This document shows positions 52,628 through 60,997 of a stretch of DNA of 64,000 bases, one piece after another (the stretch's first letter is position 1; every line of letters starts with the position of its first letter). The position numbers and the translations under genes were made by a program. Below the pieces are notes generated by a model that searched no databases, had not been told where the DNA came from, and saw only the letters and a list, made by a program, of their open reading frames with translations. The DNA comes from CAYSPT01 sp964432985. Lineage in GTDB: Bacteria > Muiribacteriota > CAYSPT01. The DNA is taken from the NCBI GenBank assembly GCA_964432985.1, contig CAYSPT010000026.1, positions 1 to 64,000 of the forward strand. The letters run 5' to 3'.

Positions 52628-53761
52628 ATGAACACACGTTTTACCGGAAAGGCTTTCTGCCTGAAGGCTCTCAGCATCATTTTCGCTTTTGTGTGCATGT
52701 TTTCATGTATACCGCAGGAGGGGCACTGCCAGGAGCGGGGCTCGATCAACGGATATTATGTCGATCAGATCGCTTCCTCCACACTAGACGCCCTGTACGA
52801 CAAGGGAATCCTGACCTCCAAAGAATACAAGGAACTCAAAGCGCTTGCCCAACCGCTGCCCGCCGATCCACGTCTGGCCGGCCCGGGAGTAATCGATATC
52901 TACACCCGGTTGGGGGAAATATTCATCGAGCGGGGAATAGCATCCTCGTACGAGATCGAAGCTATCAAGCACCAGGCCGTTTCGAGCTTCGGGCTCAAGA
53001 TTGCCGGAGCAGATCCGGTTCTGTACAGCACCCTGATGCTGCAGCTCATGGTGAACAAAGAGATTATTCCGCTGGTTCACGGCCAGTACATCCTGGACAC
53101 CGCCAGGGCAGAACTGATTATCGACGGAGACAGTTTCCTGGGAGTCGGCCTCCAGATATTCGAGGGACTTGACGCCATCGGCGACCTGCTCGATCCGCAG
53201 ATGAATCCCAACTATGTGGCGCTCAAGAAACGGGAGATAGGGCGGTTGTACGAAGAACTGCTCGATTCCAAGAGGCGCTACGAGGAAACCCCCTGGTACC
53301 GGCCTTTCGCCAGATACTCGCGCAAAAAAGCCCTTTACAACGCTCTGGAGGACTACCTGGACGGGGTGGAATCGTTCGCCCAGTCAAAGGTCGGCTTCCA
53401 CTACGACGTGTACGTAAACACCAGTGGCATCATGTCGTGGCGGAAACCGTTTCGGAAGCAGAAGTGGATGAACTCCCTCATGGAGTACAGTTACTTCATC
53501 CTGGGCCGCGCCGATTACAAGCTCGATTGGGCCAGGCAGGAGTATGAGAACGAGAGCTGGTGGTGTTTCTGGTCCAAGCTGGCTAAGAAGAAAGTCTACG
53601 AGCAGGCCCAAAAAGAGCACCAGGAAGCTTTGAGGCGGGTAGAGGATATCTGGCTGGATGCCGGGATCATCTCGAAGCCCACCGCGAAAAGTCTGAAAAC
53701 CGCAGACGGTACAGACGCCGGACAGCTTAACATCAAACTGGAGAAGAAAGACGACATGTAA
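52628..53761 (+). CDS. Exported hypothetical protein, possibly a lipoprotein
   Basis: The start at 52628 (MNTRFTGKAFCLKALSIIFA) follows AGAGGTG; the ten codons upstream in frame have no site. The 377-residue product has a signal peptide with Cys near its end (CMFSC, residues 31-35), so it may be a lipoprotein. The mature part is helical with alternating Leu-rich and charged stretches, such as YVDQIASSTLDALYDKGIL and YVALKKREIGRLYEELLDSK, and a Lys-rich C-terminus. I recognise no family. Confidence 0.6.
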   Translation: MNTRFTGKAFCLKALSIIFAFVCMFSCIPQEGHCQERGSINGYYVDQIASSTLDALYDKGILTSKEYKELKALAQPLPADPRLAGPGVIDIYTRLGEIFIERGIASSYEIEAIKHQAVSSFGLKIAGADPVLYSTLMLQLMVNKEIIPLVHGQYILDTARAELIIDGDSFLGVGLQIFEGLDAIGDLLDPQMNPNYVALKKREIGRLYEELLDSKRRYEETPWYRPFARYSRKKALYNALEDYLDGVESFAQSKVGFHYDVYVNTSGIMSWRKPFRKQKWMNSLMEYSYFILGRADYKLDWARQEYENESWWCFWSKLAKKKVYEQAQKEHQEALRRVEDIWLDAGIISKPTAKSLKTADGTDAGQLNIKLEKKDDM

Positions 53762-53818
53762 TTGGTGGATATGTAATTGCTGCGGGGTGTGTTCCGCCGC
53801 TGAAAAATAAGCTAAATT

Positions 53819-53846
53819 AAGGTGCGTCCCGCCCGGGGTGCACCTT
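53819..53846 (+). terminator. Hairpin after the 52628 gene
   Basis: AAGGTGCGTCCC (53819-53830) and GGGGTGCACCTT (53835-53846) form a 12-pair stem with two G-U wobbles in the plus-strand RNA and a four-base loop. No T-run follows, so termination efficiency is uncertain. It ends at the stop codon of the convergent CNB gene. Confidence 0.5.
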
Positions 53847-54219
53847 ATCGTTTGTAGACGCTGGTTGACCTGAGACGCTGAGCCAGTTTTTCCAGCATTG
53901 ATAAGGCAAAATCGGGACTCAACTTCACTACTTTTTCCAGAAGGTCGTGGTTTACTTTCAGCGCTTTCACATCAGTCAGGGCAATAACGTGAGCAAACCG
54001 TGGCAGCCCTTCCAGGACGGACATCTCACCGAAGAAATCACCTGAGGCGATCTGGGCGATAACTTTTCTTTCCCGTTTCGGCGGACGGCCCTCCTTGAAG
54101 ATGAGTGCTTTTCCTTCAAGGATGAGAAACATGTGGTCCCCTTCATCCTTCTCGCGGCACATGAACTCGTTTTTCTTGAACGTGCATCCGAACTTGCCGA
54201 ATAAAACTTCCAGTCCCAT
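53845..54219 (-). CDS. Single-domain cyclic-nucleotide-binding protein
   Basis: This 124-residue protein is almost only a CNB domain: DHMFLILEGKALIFKEG, then the phosphate-cassette GDFFGEMSVLEGLPRFAHV. The Arg after Pro is kept, so it could bind cAMP or cGMP. It ends in a helical cap (FALSMLEKLAQRLRST). No DNA-binding domain follows. It is the second of two similar tandem proteins (see 54238-54645) downstream of an M14 peptidase. A regulatory-subunit-like role is inferred. Confidence 0.85.
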   Translation of the reverse strand: MGLEVLFGKFGCTFKKNEFMCREKDEGDHMFLILEGKALIFKEGRPPKRERKVIAQIASGDFFGEMSVLEGLPRFAHVIALTDVKALKVNHDLLEKVVKLSPDFALSMLEKLAQRLRSTSVYKR

Positions 54220-54237
54220 GTTTCTGTCTTTCTTTTC

Positions 54238-54645
54238 TTATACCTGGAGGAACTCTCCGAAATAGGAGTGGCAGTTCCTGAGACGGTTCGAAAACCTCTT
54301 GAACAGGGCCAGGGCAAACCGCGGATTGACGATTACCATTTCTTTCAACCATTTCCTGTCGATAACCAGCGTCTTGACATTGGTAAGCGCCTGGACGGTG
54401 GCATTGAAGGGAATACCTTCCATAAGCGTCAACTCGCCGAAGAAATCTCCCGGACCCATCTGGGCGATGTCTATCCTTTTTTGATCTGGTGGGGGACCGT
54501 TCTTATAGATGGTCACCCGGCCATCAAGGATGAGGTACATATGTTTTCCGGCCCCGCCCTCGTGACAGACGAATCCCATTTTGCCGAACTCCTCGCCGCA
54601 CTTGGGGTAAAACGGAGCAAATTTCAGATACTCGGTAAAAGCCAT
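54238..54645 (-). CDS. Single-domain cyclic-nucleotide-binding-like protein, divergent cassette
   Basis: I place the start at the ATG at 54645 (MAFTEYLKFAPFYPKC), 29 bp after the M14 stop; a longer frame reaches into that gene without support. The 135-residue protein is a paralog of the 53845 product: HMYLILDGRVTIYKNGPPPD, GDFFGELTLMEGIPFNATV and FALALFKRFSNRLRN. The Arg of the cassette is replaced by Phe (IPFNATV), so nucleotide binding is doubtful. It may bind another ligand or only a partner. The pair probably arose by tandem duplication. Confidence 0.8.
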   Translation of the reverse strand: MAFTEYLKFAPFYPKCGEEFGKMGFVCHEGGAGKHMYLILDGRVTIYKNGPPPDQKRIDIAQMGPGDFFGELTLMEGIPFNATVQALTNVKTLVIDRKWLKEMVIVNPRFALALFKRFSNRLRNCHSYFGEFLQV

Positions 54646-54673
54646 GTCATCAACCCATTCACCTGTATCGTTT

Positions 54674-56263
54674 TCAAAGCGCTTCAGAAAGCTTGAGAAG
54701 CGCGTTATGCCATTCTTCTGTGAGATTCGAGCGTCTGTGCTTAACCAACGCCAGTACATCACTGACAACCGGATGAAACACTCCCCTGAGCCCCGGTGAG
54801 ACGCCCCGGATGGATCGAGCCAGATCAAGCACCTTGCCCGGGTTTCCGGGCGCGGACGGGTCACAGCCCGTGGTCACTTCTTTTACCAGCTGGTTAGAAA
54901 TCACACGGCGAAGTTTAAGCATTCGCATATATTCTTCCTGTTCACCGTCGGACAGTGTCCTGCTCCCGGTTGCAGCGTCCGTCAACAACGAGGAAATGTA
55001 CCCCTGTACCTGGACAATTGTTTTTACCCGCTCCTCAACCAGATTTCCCGCTCTCTCAAGCAGGTACATACACGATTCGATATTCGTTTCGCAGATAGGC
55101 AGAACATCTTCGTCGTCCGGAACGAACCAGGTGCCCAATTCGATAGTGAAAGCGAATGCCCCGGCTTCCCCATATAACCAGTCGTCCGACGTCCCCATGC
55201 AGGCATAGAGATCGGTTATTTTTTGAGGAGTGTAACCGGTAAACTGCGCTATACCCACCGCCAGCTCCTGAAGCGCCGGTTCATCGGGGGCGTGGGCGTC
55301 GTAAGCGTACCCGAAAGGATAGAGCACAAGTTCAGAATAACTGTGGAATGTCAGGGTGGCGTCAAACTTCTCCCGAAGGGTCAGGTCACGAATGGCCTGG
55401 ACTTCGGGTTCCGAAAACGGTTCGGGACCGTGGTAGGTGTCGGACCCCGGGTAGCTGCTGGCACCGGTGGTTCCCCACATGTAACCGTAGTTTCGATTGG
55501 GATCGACACCGATTTTAGAGGTATTCCACCACCGTCCGGCAGATTCTTCGGGAGCCGGCCGGCGGTTCTTGCGCCACATGGTGTACTCCGTATGGGAATG
55601 CTGCACTCCGTCGGGATTGACGATGGGGACGATCCAGATCTCCCGTTCGTCCACCAGGGCGGTGACGGCCCCGTCGCTGCCGTAGTTATCCAGCAGGTGA
55701 TGTGCCAGGGCCAGGGGCACTTCGTACGAGATCCACTCCCTGGCGTGGTGGGCTCCATTGTACATGACCGACGGCTCATCTTCGTCCACCTCGGGGTTAT
55801 CCGAGATCTTCATCGCCCATATCGGCCGTTCCTCCCAGGAGTAACCGATAACTTCCAGCGTAGTTATCCCGGGGTAGGCTTCGTGCATCTCCTGCAGAGC
55901 CAGATCAGACTCAGCCACACTGTGGTACACGCCGAGATCTCCGTTTTCGCGGTACTTCTCAAGCCTGTCATCTATGTTATTTTCCAGTATTTCCAGCCGG
56001 AACCGTGCGCTTCGCAGCTGCTCGAGCTCAAACGGGTTCGTAACGAGATCCGCATAGCCCTGCCCCGCCGAGTAACCGCAGATATCCAGCACACCCATGT
56101 CGGAAAGCAGCTGGAACTCTTCTCTGCCTTCTACATAAACCCGAACCAGCGAGTGTGGAACAGGACCTTCATCTGCCAGTACGGGGGCGGTCACAGCCAG
56201 GATCAGCATCGTGATTAAAGTGATAATCTTGGTCAACGTGACAACAGTAGATATGATTCTCAT
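54674..56263 (-). CDS. M14-family zinc carboxypeptidase, exported
   Basis: The 529-residue product has a signal peptide (about residues 1-30). The M14 domain has zinc ligands H173 and E176 (HHAREW), a third ligand H307 (TFHSYSEL), and catalytic E375 (FTIELGTW). Other motifs are the substrate-side NPDG and DPNRNYG. The pre-domain at residues 35-120 may be an inhibitory propeptide. The C-terminal 140 residues are helical and not typical of the catalytic core. It removes C-terminal residues from peptides. AAGGAGG precedes the ATG; it lies in a run with the subtilase and the two CNB genes. Confidence 0.93.
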   Translation of the reverse strand: MRIISTVVTLTKIITLITMLILAVTAPVLADEGPVPHSLVRVYVEGREEFQLLSDMGVLDICGYSAGQGYADLVTNPFELEQLRSARFRLEILENNIDDRLEKYRENGDLGVYHSVAESDLALQEMHEAYPGITTLEVIGYSWEERPIWAMKISDNPEVDEDEPSVMYNGAHHAREWISYEVPLALAHHLLDNYGSDGAVTALVDEREIWIVPIVNPDGVQHSHTEYTMWRKNRRPAPEESAGRWWNTSKIGVDPNRNYGYMWGTTGASSYPGSDTYHGPEPFSEPEVQAIRDLTLREKFDATLTFHSYSELVLYPFGYAYDAHAPDEPALQELAVGIAQFTGYTPQKITDLYACMGTSDDWLYGEAGAFAFTIELGTWFVPDDEDVLPICETNIESCMYLLERAGNLVEERVKTIVQVQGYISSLLTDAATGSRTLSDGEQEEYMRMLKLRRVISNQLVKEVTTGCDPSAPGNPGKVLDLARSIRGVSPGLRGVFHPVVSDVLALVKHRRSNLTEEWHNALLKLSEAL

Positions 56264-56355
56264 ATGTTTCCTCCTTAAAATGTCTTAGCATTTAATAATA
56301 TAGAGAGAATAAAATAACGTCAAGCGAAGTTTTATACGTAGGATAAAATTGGTTC

Positions 56356-58644
56356 TTATTTTTCCTCTTGGGGCAGCTTAACCCGTTTCATTTTCTCCTG
56401 GTGGAGAGAGAGTGAAAAATCCCGCGTCTCTACCAGTTCCAGCGCGGCGGAAAAATTAATCACACCATACCCCAGTTCAGGTTCCCAATCGAGGCGTTTA
56501 TCGTCTTCCCCCGAAGAGCGCCCAGCGCTGGCGGCGATGATGGAGGCCACTTGATCGTTGCTCAGGGAACTGTCGACGGAGAGAATTATGGCGGCCAGAG
56601 CAGACACGTGCGGGCAGGCACAGGATGTCCCCGAGCTCATGGCGTAGTAATCACCGCAAACGGCGCTGATGATATCTTCACCCGGGGCGCTCACGTCTAC
56701 CTGCGGCCCGTGGCTTGAGAACGACGACCGCTCCCCCTGACTGTTTACCGACCCCACCGACAGGACCTCGTGCAGCGCCGACGGAAAATTGCTTGCTTTG
56801 GTGCCGTCGTTCCCGGAAGCGGCCACGATGACACAGTTTCTTGCATACGCTACGGCTACCGCATGGTGCACGAGAGGACAGTAATACGTGGTGCCCAGAC
56901 TCAACGAAATGACCCGGGCATCGTGTTCAGAGGCGTACAGGATGCCTTGAGCAACCGACCACGATGTACCGAAACCCATCGCAGACAGACATTTTACCGG
57001 CAGGATGGAAACCCCGGGGGCAAGCCCCCTGATGCCTTCGCTGTTATCGGCCAGGCAGGCAATGATTCCTGCGCAAAAGGTCCCGTGGGAGTTATCATCC
57101 TCTGCAGATCCATTCGAAGGAACGTTGAAATTCTCTCCGGCAGTTACCTGTCCGTCGAGATCGATGTGCTGTGAGCTCACTCCCGTATCTACCACCGCCA
57201 CCGTCACCCCCCGGCCGGTCACCTCGCCTTCGGGCTGAGAATGTTCCCAACGTTCCCACAACTCTTCCACCCCTGTTTGCTCCAGATACGAATGCTGTAC
57301 GGTGTAAAGCGGGTCGGAAGACTGGTAGGCCGGGGACATGTAGCGGTTTTTGTGCACCGTAACCCGGCCCTTCACCGTCCCCGAATCTTCGACCTTCCGG
57401 AGCAAGTCAGCCATGTGCTGTTCCACATCCATGTTCTTACCGGCGGAAAACAAAAGCGCTTTGAGGGTTTCATCGCGTTGAAGCAGGGCCAGCCCGATGG
57501 TTTCTGCCAGAGATACCAGCGCAGCAACGTCTTCTTCATTGCTGTAACAGCATATGACCGTTTTCCTGTCGTAGGACCGCTCCTCTTCGCGGAGCCAGGA
57601 CTCCCCGTTTGGCCCGCTGGCCAATGGTATCCGAGGAAACGGATAATCGTACACGTAGACTCCGTCATCTTCCGTACCTATCATGAATATTTCAGCGCTC
57701 GATTCGACAGTATTCAACCGCCGGGTATTGAGGCAATAGACGCTGTTTACATCGACACGCTTGTCATGAAGAAGCGAAAACAGGCCTTCGACGGAGCCGG
57801 CAAGGAGATGTCCCTTGCGGACACCAAGCCCCTTGATCCAGAGATCGCTGAACGGTTCCACGGAGGTTATGTCCTGAATGTTGTCTACCGGGCAGCGAAA
57901 CAGGCCGTCGGTTGTGCCGATATACATGTGCCCGCCCCCAGGGCTGGCAAGACCGGTCACCCACAGTCCCCGCATGATATCGGCAAATGATTCCCATTCA
58001 CCGGAAGGATGAAGAATGTGCACACCGCTTCCGTTGGTACCGTGCCACAGCCGTCCACCGGGATCGCGGCAGTAGTTGCTCACACCTACTGAAGATACCA
58101 TCGTCGCGTGACCGCCGCCGGTCTGGTACGTTTCGAAGGATGGTTTACTTAAACCCTCCAATCGGCCGGTTGAGACCCAGCCGCCGAACAGGGACACGTA
58201 AAGCCGGCCTTCGGTGTCATCGATGTAGACTGCACGTATATCGTTGCTGGCAAGCCCATCGGAAACGGTACAGGACAGTATGGGTTCGTCCACAGAGGAA
58301 AAAAGCGAAACGCCGTTGTTGGTCCCAATTGCCAGAATCCCACACCCGGAAGAAAAATACAGCGACGTTATATGGGAAGAAACCAGACCGTCATCGGCAG
58401 TCAAATGTATTTTTTCTCCTCCGGCGGGAGGGTACAGGAAAAGCCCTTCTGTGGTCCCGATAAAAACGTATTCACCGCCGGCAGCTGCGGCGGTAATCCG
58501 GTTGGAAGTGATAAATCCTCCCGTGGTCCTCTCGTTGAGGTGAATAGCATATGCGGCATCCGCGCAGGTGAACACCAGCAACGCGCAGGCGAACACCAGC
58601 AACCAGACCAGACATATTCTTTTTATACTGTATCTTGCTTTCAT
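56356..58644 (-). CDS. S8-family subtilase with N-terminal propeller-like domain
   Basis: The 762-residue product has an N-terminal signal peptide with a seven-residue internal duplication (LLVFACA, LLVFTCA). It has repeated strand blocks (about residues 40-360) such as GGGHMYIGTTDGLFRCPVDN and GILAIGTNNGVSLFSS that look like a two-component-regulator-type beta-propeller. The catalytic domain follows with D486 (AVVDTGVS), H520 (DDNSHGTFCAG) and S674 (SSGTSCACPHVSA). The triad is intact. It is exported and likely acts on proteins outside the cell. GGAAGG precedes the ATG. The M14 peptidase gene lies downstream on the same strand, 92 bp away. Confidence 0.88.
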   Translation of the reverse strand: MKARYSIKRICLVWLLVFACALLVFTCADAAYAIHLNERTTGGFITSNRITAAAAGGEYVFIGTTEGLFLYPPAGGEKIHLTADDGLVSSHITSLYFSSGCGILAIGTNNGVSLFSSVDEPILSCTVSDGLASNDIRAVYIDDTEGRLYVSLFGGWVSTGRLEGLSKPSFETYQTGGGHATMVSSVGVSNYCRDPGGRLWHGTNGSGVHILHPSGEWESFADIMRGLWVTGLASPGGGHMYIGTTDGLFRCPVDNIQDITSVEPFSDLWIKGLGVRKGHLLAGSVEGLFSLLHDKRVDVNSVYCLNTRRLNTVESSAEIFMIGTEDDGVYVYDYPFPRIPLASGPNGESWLREEERSYDRKTVICCYSNEEDVAALVSLAETIGLALLQRDETLKALLFSAGKNMDVEQHMADLLRKVEDSGTVKGRVTVHKNRYMSPAYQSSDPLYTVQHSYLEQTGVEELWERWEHSQPEGEVTGRGVTVAVVDTGVSSQHIDLDGQVTAGENFNVPSNGSAEDDNSHGTFCAGIIACLADNSEGIRGLAPGVSILPVKCLSAMGFGTSWSVAQGILYASEHDARVISLSLGTTYYCPLVHHAVAVAYARNCVIVAASGNDGTKASNFPSALHEVLSVGSVNSQGERSSFSSHGPQVDVSAPGEDIISAVCGDYYAMSSGTSCACPHVSALAAIILSVDSSLSNDQVASIIAASAGRSSGEDDKRLDWEPELGYGVINFSAALELVETRDFSLSLHQEKMKRVKLPQEEK
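58561..58602 (-). repeat. 21-bp direct duplication within the subtilase signal peptide
   Basis: The units at 58561-58581 and 58582-58602 differ at two of 21 positions. They encode LLVFACA and LLVFTCA, so the hydrophobic core of the signal peptide is extended by a repeat of seven residues. Slippage could vary the length of the core. Confidence 0.85.
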
Positions 58645-58888
58645 TCAACACCCTGCCTTCCCCAACGGGCCCCAGAGGCCATTAATACATCCTATATTTA
58701 TCATAGTTATTGGCAGGAACTTTAACAACTTTTTTATTCTGAATTGGTCCCGGCATCCATTCGGCAGGTGAATATCACCCGGGGGTGAAATCCGCTGTCC
58801 AAAAACTGTATAATCATTTTTATGGATAAAATTCATCCCTGGATCAACGGTAACCGGAATTGATTCAGGAAGGAAGTGGAGGAAGACA

Positions 58889-60997
58889 GTGAAAGAATTA
58901 ACACAAATACGACACAACTCACTATTGCTGCTCGCTTTTGTGATGTGTTCGATGCTTTCGAATCCCTCACTGGCCCAAAGAGTGGTACTGCAGGACGGGA
59001 CCGTGCATACCGGCGCGGTCAGCCTGACAGAAGATTCCGTTACGATAAAAGGCGAGACGATTGACAAGACCCAGGTGAAGGAAATCTTTTTCCGGTTTGA
59101 AGAGGAAACAGTCACCCAGTCCCAAACCTCGCAACCCAGCGGAGAAATAAAGGAAATTATCGACGAGGCAGACGCATTTGCCTCACGGTGGCCTGATGCC
59201 GGAGCGGTACTGCTGGTTGATGACGGTGTGTACACCTATAATCCCGACGGATCCTGGATAAGCAGAAGTCATTACCGGGTAAAGATACTGAAAGAGGAGT
59301 TCAAAAGCCGGTATTCCATCGGCGGCACAGGCTTCACCGAAGGCCGGGCCAAAGCCAACTTAGTGCTCGCCCGCACCATCAAGAAAGACGGGCGGGTGGT
59401 GGATCTCGATCCCGCCAACATCCGCATCACCAAGCCGACTACCGGCGGAGGGACCTTCGTCACCGTTTCCACCCTGATGTTTACCTTTCCGGAGGTGGAA
59501 GTAGGTGACATAGTGGAAAGCATCATCGAGCAGGAGACGTACAACCCGGCAGTGAAAGAGTTCTTTTTCCCCGTCTGGCTTTTTCAATCCAGCATTCCGG
59601 TAAGCATGTCACAGGTAAAAATAGTACTGCCCGAAACCAAACAACTCTATTACCACGTCACAGAAATGCCCGATGAGTGCGCCGAACCCCAGGAAGAAGA
59701 AAAGGAAGGTCTGAAAACATATACCTGGAGAATGGATGACCTGGCCCCGTATATACCCGAACCCATGATGCCCAACGTGTTCGACATCGTACCCTCTTTA
59801 CGCGGCGCTATCTTCGATGACTGGGCCGTCATCGCCGACTGGATACAGGGATACTGGGGACCCAACACCACTCCTTCGGATAAACTCAAGGAGTTCACCC
59901 TGGAACTTACCAGGGATGCTCCCACCGTGGAAGACAAGGTGGCGCGCATCTACCACTGGGTCCAGAAGAACATTCGTTACATCATCATCAAAGGTGACCT
60001 GGCGTCTACCTTCGGCAGCTACCCCGGCGAGGTCACCCTGGAGCGCAAGTTCGGCTGCTGCGTCGACAAGGCGGTGCTCCTCAGCGGGATGCTGGCCTCT
60101 ATCGGGGTCAAATCCACCCCGGTGGTTCTCAACACGGTATCCGGAAACACCCTGCACTCCCGGGTACCGCAGATTTCGCTTCAGCACGCCATATCCTGCG
60201 TGTATCTCGGGGAGCGAAAATTCTATCTGGACTGCACCAACTACAATTACCGATACCCTTATTTCACCGTGGGCAACCACGGTGTGTGGTGCCTGAACCC
60301 GCTGGAACGCCGGCTCGAGTACATCGAACCGCCGCCACCCAAGGACAACGCTTCCATGTACCGCCTGTCGGTGGACCTGGATCCAAACGGCGACTGCCGG
60401 GTAGTGATGTGGACCAACTACACCGGGTCGTACGAAGCCGGAATAAGAGGTTATTGGAAGAGCGTCAAGGAAAGCGAGCGCCCGCTTCATTTCGCCAACA
60501 TGGTCAAGTCAGTGGCTCCCACGGCCAACCTGCACAAATATCACCTGTCCAACCTGGACGACATAGCAAAGCCGTTCTCACTTTCCTACAGTTACCGCAT
60601 CGACCGCTACCCGACCTTTGCCGGGGATCTGGTCATCATGGACCTGCCCGACCACCATCTTTCCTTTGGTGAAACGGGCCTCAACGAGCGTATTTTTCCT
60701 ATCAGGTATTACGGAACCTACCAGCGTGGGTATACATATATCATCACCATTCCTGAAAATATGCGGGTGTTTCATCTGCCCGACCCACTCACCTTCTCCT
60801 CGCCGCATATCACCTACCGGGCTTCCTACCGCCGGATAAGTACGCGCAAGATACTGTACAACGAGGTGTTTAAACGCTTCACGGACCATGTGCCAGCGGA
60901 AGATTACCAGGAGTTCAAGCAGATGTGCAAAAAAATCGAGAACTATACCAAGAACCAGATTTTTCTCGAACTTACCGAGAGCAAGGGGGGTGAGTGA
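58889..60997 (+). CDS. DUF3857 and transglutaminase-like protein, catalytic form
   Basis: The start is GTG behind GGAGG. The 702-residue product has a signal peptide (residues about 9-30). A small SH3-like domain follows (VVLQDGTVHTGAVSL), then DUF3857 (about 115-300) and a transglutaminase-like core (about 330-500). The core has Cys in FGCCVDKAVLLSGML, His in LQHAISCVYLG and Asp in YLDCTN, so the triad is intact. The beta-rich C-terminus ends at residue 702. The role in bacteria is unknown; it may act on exported peptides. The downstream paralog starts in the stop codon (TGATG). Confidence 0.85.
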   Translation: MKELTQIRHNSLLLLAFVMCSMLSNPSLAQRVVLQDGTVHTGAVSLTEDSVTIKGETIDKTQVKEIFFRFEEETVTQSQTSQPSGEIKEIIDEADAFASRWPDAGAVLLVDDGVYTYNPDGSWISRSHYRVKILKEEFKSRYSIGGTGFTEGRAKANLVLARTIKKDGRVVDLDPANIRITKPTTGGGTFVTVSTLMFTFPEVEVGDIVESIIEQETYNPAVKEFFFPVWLFQSSIPVSMSQVKIVLPETKQLYYHVTEMPDECAEPQEEEKEGLKTYTWRMDDLAPYIPEPMMPNVFDIVPSLRGAIFDDWAVIADWIQGYWGPNTTPSDKLKEFTLELTRDAPTVEDKVARIYHWVQKNIRYIIIKGDLASTFGSYPGEVTLERKFGCCVDKAVLLSGMLASIGVKSTPVVLNTVSGNTLHSRVPQISLQHAISCVYLGERKFYLDCTNYNYRYPYFTVGNHGVWCLNPLERRLEYIEPPPPKDNASMYRLSVDLDPNGDCRVVMWTNYTGSYEAGIRGYWKSVKESERPLHFANMVKSVAPTANLHKYHLSNLDDIAKPFSLSYSYRIDRYPTFAGDLVIMDLPDHHLSFGETGLNERIFPIRYYGTYQRGYTYIITIPENMRVFHLPDPLTFSSPHITYRASYRRISTRKILYNEVFKRFTDHVPAEDYQEFKQMCKKIENYTKNQIFLELTESKGGE

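Noticed and set aside
54646..54864. N-terminal extension of the second CNB protein
   Set aside because: It overlaps the M14 gene, lacks a ribosome site and has unrelated composition; the ATG at 54645 gives a length like its paralog.
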